From assembly GCA_023078685.1 (NCBI GenBank), contig JALGAS010000003.1:6324001-6388000 (forward strand): a stretch of 64,000 nt of DNA, in the 5' to 3' direction. This document shows positions 56,475-64,000 of this stretch, in pieces; the stretch's first letter is position 1; every line of letters begins with the position of its first letter. The translations under genes were made by a program, and so were the position numbers. The notes beneath the pieces are model-generated. The model was not told where the DNA came from. It saw nothing but the letters and a program-made list of their open reading frames with translations, and searched no databases. Origin of the DNA: Neopestalotiopsis rosae (taxonomy: Eukaryota; Ascomycota; Sordariomycetes; Amphisphaeriales; Sporocadaceae).

Positions 56475-56843
56475 CTACCTCCACTCGCCAAAGATCTCCT
56501 TCTCGGGCATGTCGCGCGCGATATAGAGATCCGTTCTCGATCCCCGGATAGGCTTGAAGCACACCATGTTCTCCTGCCACTTGTGCGCGATCCAGGGGTC
56601 ACTGAAGCGGAAGTAAAAGCCGGCGTAACCGGGGCAGCTCGTGGACGACACAATCTCCACGACGCACCACGGCAGGCGGATCAGCACCCAGGTCCCAATG
56701 ACCCGGGTCTCGAGCCGCAGGTGGTGGTGGCACCAACAGCCCCGTATCCGATCGGCGTAGCGCTGGGCCTGCCAGCGCGTGCGGAAGCCGAGCTTGAGCC
56801 AGCGCGGCTCGAATTGGATTGCTACCTCGATGGCGCAGGACAT
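56475..56843 (-). CDS. Orphan 122-residue protein
   Basis: A single-exon frame in an otherwise AT-rich region. It stands out because nearly every codon ends in C or G, unlike shadow frames here. The ATG has A at -3 and follows a CAAA-repeat leader. The protein is rich in Arg, Trp and Cys, with G-C-W-C-H-H-H near residue 38 and alternating hydrophobic strands (V-I-G-T-W-V-L-I-R-L). No signal peptide or membrane span is clear. No family was recognised, and no function is proposed. It could be a lineage-restricted gene. Confidence 0.65.
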   Translation of the reverse strand: MSCAIEVAIQFEPRWLKLGFRTRWQAQRYADRIRGCWCHHHLRLETRVIGTWVLIRLPWCVVEIVSSTSCPGYAGFYFRFSDPWIAHKWQENMVCFKPIRGSRTDLYIARDMPEKEIFGEWR

Positions 56844-59058
56844 GTTTGTTTGTTTGTTGGTGATGATTAAACGTAAGATTCAGGTGATCTGCCAAGTGGT
56901 GACTTCCAAGAAGCTGTCTTGCTCAATCACTAATTCCTGCTTGTTTGCGACTTTATGGTTTGCGAGTGTTGATGTGCGAATATCTCCGACAGGACGGCGA
57001 TCATGCAGGATGATTCTCACAAGCAATCAGAAATTTGAGACGTCGCACAGAGAATATATACCCGTGTTCTTCTGGGCCAAGGCAACTTACCTGCTATGCC
57101 TAGCTCTTGTAAGTATTTTCTCTCTCTTGAGACTTGTACCATCCCTCTAACTGAACTGGTCATCGAAAAGAGGTGCCCCTAGAGTACAGACGATCTAAAC
57201 CTTGCCAAAGGTCCTGCCGCCGTGGCGGGTCTCGAGAAGAGGGAGAGGCTTGAGAAGGTAGGTCAGCTTCAAGGAGGTGATTTTTAAGTTCAGCTACAAA
57301 TTCAAAATAGCACGTAGCTCATGGAGCTGAAAAGGACCTTCACGGTAGCAACGGCAATGAAAATCCCCGTACGCAATGCCTGTGGCACTACACAGATCAA
57401 ACACATTATCGGAAATACGCCGCGAAGATTTTTTTTTTTCCCCGCACCGCCCTCTCTATAATACGCCTTCCTAGAAAGTGTCGGAGCATAGTTTTGGGAG
57501 AATGGCGGAAACGTAGTACCATGGCAGTGCTCTTGAAAATATTATTGTGTCTGGTCCTATGCCTTACTCTGAACTACCTCTATCGACCGTCCAAACTTGG
57601 CCGCCACAATCGAGAATGTCTCACACGGTCAACTAGAGGACTTGGGTTCAAGGAGGTGTTCTGGGATAGTTTAGAGGGACATGGAACAACCACAGCGACA
57701 GGAGGAAGAAGGAGAATGAACCGAATGATGGAAACGTATTGATACTGACATTACTGACCACACATCAGTAGTGTACAGAAACTCAGGCTGCACAGTCACG
57801 ACCACTTCAAGGCAAACACGAAGACTCTGTGACATTACACTGGTGTTCTCCAGAATTTGAGCCATTGGTTATGGATGAGAGATACAATAGCAATAGAGGC
57901 AATGTCTGTGCCTAGAAGAAGAAGAAGGTAACATATCCACCAAATTCTACCTGGTGACCCAAAGTAAGGATTTGATTTGCCTGATGACGTCTATTGGGTG
58001 TGCTTGGATGGGGGGAAAAATCCGAGCCATGCTCCCTAGTTGGAGGTGCAGATGACTACCGGGCAATCGATATAGACTGCATATTTTTTGACGCAGACTA
58101 TGAGCAGCTGACTCAGGCCACCCCAACTTGCTAAGCCCAGCAAGCCCCGAATGCCTCTCAGCCAATTGATTCAATGGTCCTTGAGTGACCAAAGTCTAAT
58201 GAGCGAGCCCGTTTTAGTGTCTGTACATGTAAGGCTGATGTATGGCAGACTCAATATGGTCAATATGAAATCATAAACCAGCCAACGCTACAGTGACTTG
58301 GAGTTATCAATCACATAATTGGCTCGCCCAGTCGATTGTAGGATTCTGAGATTACCAGGAGCGAGAGGCTCAGATAATCCTCCTCAAGGGTGGCGACAAA
58401 TTGGAGATGCGGCATGAGTATTACGATTGTTTGATAACTGTTCAGATGGACTGAGGAATTTCTCCGCCATGGAAGAAGGTCAAGTTGGCAATATATGTTG
58501 ACGTATAGACAGGGTGATCCAGTATAGAAATCTATATCTAGCGGCTTGTACTCGGAGATGGCCGATACAGACGCTGCCTTGTACTCGCAGATTCCTCCAT
58601 GGCGAGACTGCTGGTCATGGAGTGTAACTTGTCATATCGTGTCATCATCAGAAGCCAACGAATTTGTATGTCAGAAGTAGGTTGCTGTAGATGTAGCACA
58701 GGTCATATGTCCGTCACGGTTCCACAAGCTAAATCTGAAAAGACCTCCTGTATAAAGTGCCTTGAAAACGCCATCATGGTCTTCAAACTTCTCTGATCAA
58801 GAACAGATCCATCTTCTGAGAAATTCATGTATTTGATAGTGGTGATGGAGATACCTACATGAAGAGTCAACTGCACCATGCCAGCCGGTTGCGGGTCTCC
58901 ACTTGAATGCAAGAGTTTTGTTCTGACTCACACGAACGCCAAAATAAGAGTCATCCGACAAAATATATCAATAAATATCGAATCTTTGATTGTTTTTCAA
59001 GTGCTCATATGTAATAGTATTTCTATTTCCTTTGAAAGACCAAAAGCCAATGCCCAGA
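56844..59058. other. 2.2-kb gene-poor gap
   Basis: Lies between the orphan and the GST gene. A weak 82-codon frame at 57494 begins with a hydrophobic segment but lacks other support. Nothing else is seen beyond the GST promoter at the right end. Confidence 0.45.
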
Positions 59059-59963
59059 ATGGCTCAAAGTGACCCATCGACCGACATGATCCTCTACGGG
59101 CTCTGGACGAGGTACTCCAGTAAGTCTTCACCTCAATAATATGTATCAAGCACATAGACTAATACGGCCGCTTAGGTTGGACGGTCCGAGTTGTTCTTGT
59201 GCTTGATTTCTTCGAAATTCCTTACAACCCTCGATATTACAACATTTACGATCCTGCGAGTCGACCGAGCGACGAAAACCTCCAAGGCCGTTTGGTTCCA
59301 ATGCTTCAACCCAACACAAAAGATCCAGGCTTTATCATCGAAGACTCTCTCGCAATCTGTGAATACCTCGCAGATTCGTTTCCGGATCGAAATCTCTGGC
59401 CAAGGGATGCCCAGTTGAGAGCATTGGCTCGCAGCGCTGCGGCACAGATGCACGCCGGCTTCAGTGAACTCCGCAGCACCTATCATACAAACTTTGTGGC
59501 CAAATACACTGGCAACGTGCCTATCAACGACGCTGCAAAGAAGGAGATTGCCAAGATGCTCGGGATATGGGATTATGCGAGGGTTCAGGCAAAGAAGCGA
59601 CTGACAGAGCTCGGCGAAAAGGACGATGGCTTCTTGTTTGGATCATTTAGTATCGCCGACGCATTCTTCTGGCCAGTCATTTGGGTGAGTGAACGATTCC
59701 GCCGAACTTGGACTTTCAAGACTGAATGAGAGTTGCAGCGCTTCAGAAGCTACCAATTACCGCTGGAGGGTATCACTAAAGATGCGTTGCAATGGATGAG
59801 GACCATGTGGAGCCACCCCGTCATGGTAGCCCAAGCCCGCGGATACTTTGACCAAGCCAAGGACGAAGCGACGCGGGTTGACAGGTTTGATGACATTTTT
59901 AAGCATATTCCTGGGGTACACTATGGACGTTTTGACCAAGACTGGGCATTCATGTCTGATTAG
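59059..59963 (+). CDS. Glutathione S-transferase family protein
   Basis: Three exons (59059..59119, 59176..59684, 59739..59963) join in phase to 264 residues. An in-frame ATG at 59050 would add three. The thioredoxin-fold half begins at D-M-I-L-Y-G-L-W-T-R-Y-S-S-W-T-V-R-V, with the catalytic Ser in the S-S-W turn. It continues to L-V-P-M-L-Q (cis-Pro) and I-I-E-D-S-L-A-I-C-E-Y-L-A-D, where E-D-S binds the glutathione gamma-glutamyl group. The helical half includes F-S-I-A-D-A-F-F-W-P-V. The layout resembles zeta-like and bacterial-type GSTs acting on small electrophiles. Both introns are about 55 bp. The enzyme should be cytosolic; substrate unknown. Confidence 0.9.
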
Positions 59964-61632
59964 CATTATTGCCATCCAGGGAAGTTGTTTGGTGAGCTCT
60001 CTAAAGTAGGTATGGAGTTTGTTATGTGTATGCCCAGAGTCTAGGAAAATTCCTCGGCTATTCTAGCGAGGCAGTGCTCGTGCCCTTCCTGCGCTAACAA
60101 CAGTATCCATTGATTTTTGGCGGAAGATTGGGGGTCCTCTTCCTGCTGTCAAAACCGTTGATGAGGGTTGAAGCCGAAACCCACTGGCTATCGTGGGCCA
60201 GGACTAGGCCGGTAGTCTAGACTCCAAAACAAACATGGGAGTTGTGATCACATTCAGTATGGCTTTGGCACTTGAGTCGCTCGCTGGCTTGCTAGAGGCA
60301 ACTACTCGATACCGATAAGTATAATCTCTTGACTTGCATTAAACTCAAACATGGACAGTGCATGTGGTGCCATGAAAGCAGGTCGCTTCGGGCACATTGT
60401 GCATGGGTTCCCCAGAATCGTTCGTTGGCTAAGAATTCTACGTGGGGGATTGCACCTGCATTGAAGAGAAGTACGGAGTACAAGTTACGTACTAGCAAGC
60501 AGTGCTATATTCTGCGCCAGTCTTTGTATTACACGCGTCTGGCAGTGCTGAGTGACGGCTGCTACGTTCTACAGTAATGAAGGCATGTCCGCAACAAAAC
60601 GGTCAGTGAAAAATATGTACAAAGTTAAGTGTACAAGTCAGTGCTCGGCAGATGAATCTGGACCTCCAAATGAGCAGTACAATGTACTCTGCAATATTAT
60701 TTCAGGGTTCCCCCCCTTCCTCGTATCCAAACGCCCTAGCCGAAACGAGAACTTTGTACCTGACTATTTCAAATTGACCAATCACAGTAGGGAAGTCGCC
60801 ATGCATCCGTCGATCCTCAGGGGTCGTCATTTATGCAGGAATTCGCCGGCGCCCACGGAGATGCCCTGCGTCCCGACTCCCCGGCAATCACAAGACACAG
60901 GGAAAGGTCACAGGACAGAGAGAGTGTCCTACAGTATGGACCAACAGCCCCCATGACGAAATTGAAACTGTCGCATGTTTTCATTTAGATGCACCCCAAT
61001 CGCTGTCATTTGTCACTTTTGGCGGTTCCCTCCATTGTCCGGGTCCAGGGCCCGTCGGGCTCTAGTTAATAATAGTAGAACGAGGTACCTACTAAAATGT
61101 AGTCTTGTCTTCTCTTGTCCCGGCTGTCTTGATTCTTCTTAGCCTTTGGCTATATCCCTTCCCTTGTAGGGGGCGTCGACACATTCTCACCAACGCAGGC
61201 CATCCTTTCTTCTCGTCGCTCATTTGTTATTCATTCCTTTGCACAAGGCCTGCCAATACAGTGCTGTATCACAGTATTCTCCAGTCTCGGACAACGACAG
61301 CAAGCCATTTCGAAGAAAGAGCATCTTTTGAATATACGCTCCCCAGCCGTGCCGTTGTCCCAGGCGCATTTTTCTCGGGCTCTTTAGAGATCCGCTTACA
61401 CGAGTCGCCCCCCGGCTGGAGGAGATCATCTGTTTTTGCATTCGACTGTCAGCGACTGGCAGGGAGGGCAGCAGCCAACACCAGCTTCTGACGGGACCTG
61501 GGTTGCCAGAAAGGTTGCGGATCTGAAGCCTTTCAATCTTGCAGCAACACACACATACCCACCGAAGAAACATCCATCAATCGCTTGTTCCGTGGTGCGA
61601 TTGCGACGAACTCGCAATCCGGACGATTCGAG
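59964..61632. other. 1.7-kb intergenic stretch
   Basis: GST 3' flank at the left and a long C/T-rich promoter/leader for the one-span membrane protein at the right. Frames at 60552 and 61105 are uninformative. Confidence 0.45.
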
Positions 61633-62189
61633 ATGTTGCCCTTCACCATTCTTGCCCGCGACGACTGCACCAATTCCGCCGGCGGCGACACCTGCGAGAA
61701 GCCAGCTAGTAATTCAAAGATTACTGCCATTGTCATTGGTGTCATCACGTAAGTGGCTCCTTGCGCGGGTGGCACTCAGACGTCGCGCACTACTACATCT
61801 CCAATCTTCTCTGCGCCTTTACTAACGCGGCCTTTGCCCTTCCTAGTGGCGTGCTTCTCGCCTGTCTTTTGGTCGTCATCGTCATCTTTCAGCGCCGCAG
61901 AACTCGAAGAGACAACCAAGAGTGGACTAAGGACCCGCAAGAGTTGGAAGACTACGGCATGGGCACCATGGACCTGGATAACAACGCCAAGGCTGGTAAT
62001 GTCAGAATACCCCCAGAGGCCCACCGCGCTGAACGACCCGCCGCCGCCAACAAGGAAGAGGGCCTCGGAAGCGAGATGCCTCCACAGAGCCGGATTTCGG
62101 TAACCTCGACAGTCTCGCTGGCACGACAACTACGAGGACATGATGACACTTTGAGCTCGACGGCGCAGGTTCCTCGTTCCCTGGTTTAG
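61633..62189 (+). CDS. Single-pass membrane protein
   Basis: Two exons (61633..61748 and 61847..62189) joined in phase; the 98-bp intron carries a TACTAAC branch sequence and a CCTAG acceptor. The 152-residue product starts with a short extracellular stretch containing two cysteines (D-C-T-N, D-T-C-E). It has one membrane helix from I-T-A-I-V-I-G-V-I-T through L-L-A-C-L-L-V-V-I-V-I-F and a positively charged stop-transfer Q-R-R-R-T-R-R. The cytosolic tail is hydrophilic. Fungi carry several such Cys/TM/tail proteins related to wall-stress sensors, but the ectodomain here is far too short to assign it to WSC or MID2 types. Confidence 0.75.
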
Positions 62190-63504
62190 GAGATTCCTGG
62201 CACGGGCACACTGCTCTCGACAATCTACGAATAAAAGCTAAGCTAAGAGAGGGAAAGGGATATAAGCAAGAGAATGTGTGGGCTTGATCGACCCTACGGA
62301 AAGGAAGCCAGATGCAGACATATATTGCTACACTTGGAAAAATTCATGCCGACCACTACTACTCCAAGTCAATTGGAGTCAAATTGGATCTTGCGACTTT
62401 TCCATTCGAACCAACATACATTGAAAAGAACATCGTCCGGGGGTTGGCGAGCTGCGCATATGAAAACCATGAGGAAGCAGGATAGATACGCTTCTTGGCC
62501 GGCTCAGCTCGAGGTTGCTTGTACATGACAAGTGCGGGTCGATGCTAGAGAGACTGACTTCACAGTGGCGGTCCCTGGGGAGATATGAATGGTACCTTCG
62601 ATTCTTTCGTGATCTAGGTAATCTGGCACGGAATCTCGTCGCTGGTTGCAAACTTTCTTGTCTGACGAAAAGCCAAAAACCAAAGTAATCAAATAAACAT
62701 GTTATACAATGAATTCTCTCGTGGTTCCGCATGCAGATCATTTTGGAAACTTGTCTTGCTGCATGCCGGAACTAAATGGGCATGGATTACATAGTATGCC
62801 TCTCTATTTGCTGAGCTTAAGAAAGCGCACTTGATCGCCATTATCATCATGAATCAGCACCATCGCACATCAATGACTGAAATCACTCCACAACTTCTGT
62901 CAGCTCCGTGGTCACTCCTTGTCCCTTGTTAGGAGCCCCATGATCGTATCACAATCAAATAGGTGGGTGCGATTGATATGCACTGGCCTCGAGGCGCCTC
63001 GAAACACTTGAATCTCTGAGAAGGATATTCTCACAAGAGGGCCAGTCTTATGTATACGCCAAGGAGCACGGAAACATTCCGGCCGCCTCATTAGTTGAAT
63101 CGAAACTGCCAGAGTCGTAAATATGGCTTCTCAATGTGAGTGTTGCAAGATGGCATCTCGTTTCACTGCGGACACGTCCCCTGTTGCCGTCATTGTGTTT
63201 CAGGGAGGCTCCGCTGTCGAAAACCCAAGAAGAACCCCCTTCCTGTTTTGAAAAGTGAACAACATTTTGACGCAACCCTGGACACGGTGAGACTCATCTG
63301 ATTTCTACTGGCCTATTACGCGAATAGCAAAAGATATGACCCTTTCTTCCTTTCGATACATTGAGACAGCCTGACAGCCACCTCATAATATCGGATTCGG
63401 ATTGATGAGACTTAATTCTTCTGGTTGAATTGACTTGCGCCGGGTGGTATTTATTTGCCTCTGTTCAGGCTGCGAAAGTGGTGTGCTTCCAAGGACTTTT
63501 GAAC
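62190..63504. other. Intergenic spacer
   Basis: Contains the 3' UTR of the one-span membrane protein gene and the 3' flank of the truncated amidohydrolase. No gene recognised. Confidence 0.45.
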
Positions 63505-64000
63505 CTATTCTCCTCTGGATTTCCTGAGCCGATCATATCGCAACACACTGTTCAGTACGACCTGAGCGCCAAGAGCGCAATCTTCTGGACTGGTATATTC
63601 CTCCGGATTATGACTGACACCGTTTCGGCACGGGACAAATATCATGGTCGTGGGGCATCGTCTGCTTGCGTACACACTGTCGTGACCAGCCCCTGATGAT
63701 ATATCGCGAACAAGATCTTTGGTTCCTTGTCCAAATATGTCTTCAGTGGCCCCTCTCACACATTGAATGCAGTCCGGATGGAAGACGCTGGCATCGGTCT
63801 CGCTATCAGTGCGCCAGGATATGTCAAAGTCATTGCGGCCAGGTGTGCAGCCAGCTTGAAGTCCTTGAATATCGGTGCCGTTTGCAATTACTGAAAAGTC
63901 ATTCCTCAGCTCTGCTTCCATGCTCTTCACTACAGCAGTCTTGGGGGATCGGATATCCATCGAGAACTTGACCACTCCGGGAATGGTATTCGTTGAACCG
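63505..64000 (-). CDS. M20-family amidohydrolase, C-terminal part (cut by window edge)
   Basis: The frame stays open from the stop at 63505 to the right edge, so the start lies outside the window. The visible 164 residues are the C-terminal part of an M20 peptidase/hydantoinase-carbamoylase protein. They contain a dimerisation-domain strand (N-T-I-P-G-V-V-K-F-S-M-D-I-R), then A-G-H-D-S, P-C-R-N-G-V-S-H-N-P and E-Y-T-S-P-E-D-C, the last metal-binding and substrate loops of the family. Relatives hydrolyse N-carbamoyl amino acids, ureidopropionate or allantoate. Which substrate applies cannot be told without the N-terminal half. Confidence 0.85.
   Translation of the reverse strand, partial: GSTNTIPGVVKFSMDIRSPKTAVVKSMEAELRNDFSVIANGTDIQGLQAGCTPGRNDFDISWRTDSETDASVFHPDCIQCVRGATEDIFGQGTKDLVRDISSGAGHDSVYASRRCPTTMIFVPCRNGVSHNPEEYTSPEDCALGAQVVLNSVLRYDRLRKSRGE

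Noticed and set aside
57494..57742. 82-codon frame with a hydrophobic start, possibly a small secreted protein
   Set aside because: No cysteine pattern, cleavage site or codon bias; hydrophobic starts of this length occur by chance.
1..64000. A biosynthetic gene cluster, defence island or intact transposon
   Set aside because: No polyketide, peptide or terpene synthase, no transposase or reverse transcriptase, and no clustered pathway or CRISPR-like repeat array was seen.

Overview
The window reads as nuclear DNA of a filamentous ascomycete (Pezizomycotina; Sordariomycetes, perhaps Hypocreales, is an inference). The support is one gene every 2-3 kb on either strand, short spliceosomal introns of about 45-80 bp with GTAAGT/GTGAGT-type donors, CTAAC-like branch sites and YAG acceptors, and fungal families such as SEC11, BRF1, RRP3, SSF1, an HsbA-type wall protein, GH78, a TauD-like dioxygenase and an MFSD5-like carrier. 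There are no operons, CRISPR arrays, rRNA genes or convincing tRNAs. I resolved 24 protein-coding loci. Most needed several exons joined; the reading phase was checked at every junction.

Layout. 1.5-5.6 kb: a BTB protein, a weak small membrane-protein candidate and a six-exon FAR-17a/AIG1-like membrane protein. 6.4-15.2 kb: signal peptidase SEC11, the CWF19-like splicing factor, then BRF1 (TFIIIB), which is divergent from CWF19, and a kinase-like protein. 16.2-18.9 kb: a secreted GH78 alpha-L-rhamnosidase-like enzyme, followed by 3.7 kb without a recognisable gene. 22.6-26.2 kb: a CNT nucleoside transporter facing a TauD-like dioxygenase. 27.4-32.2 kb: a ubiquitin-conjugating E2 and a TBC Rab-GAP, followed by 5.4 kb without a recognisable gene. 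37.6-41.0 kb: a small acidic nuclear-type protein and a six-exon secreted pectate-lyase-like enzyme. 41.9-47.1 kb: RRP3 and SSF1, divergent from one promoter, and an MFSD5-like carrier. 48-50 kb: an HsbA-like secreted protein and a fatty-acid-hydroxylase-superfamily membrane enzyme. 52.7-55.4 kb: an alpha/beta hydrolase with a very long disordered head. 56.5-62.2 kb: a 122-residue orphan, a GST and a one-span membrane protein. The right edge cuts an M20-family amidohydrolase.

Gene cooperation is limited. RRP3 and SSF1 are both ribosome-biogenesis factors and share a 433-bp promoter with RRPE-like AT elements. The GH78 enzyme, pectate lyase and HsbA protein suggest contact with plant material or hydrophobic surfaces, but they lie far apart. 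The rest is mixed housekeeping and accessory content. I see no biosynthetic cluster, defence island or clear new multi-gene system. The more unusual single items are the 122-residue orphan, the hydrolase with its disordered head, an AIG1-like protein whose expected catalytic histidine appears to be Trp, the lectin-like insertion in the GH78 enzyme, and the long gene-poor gaps.
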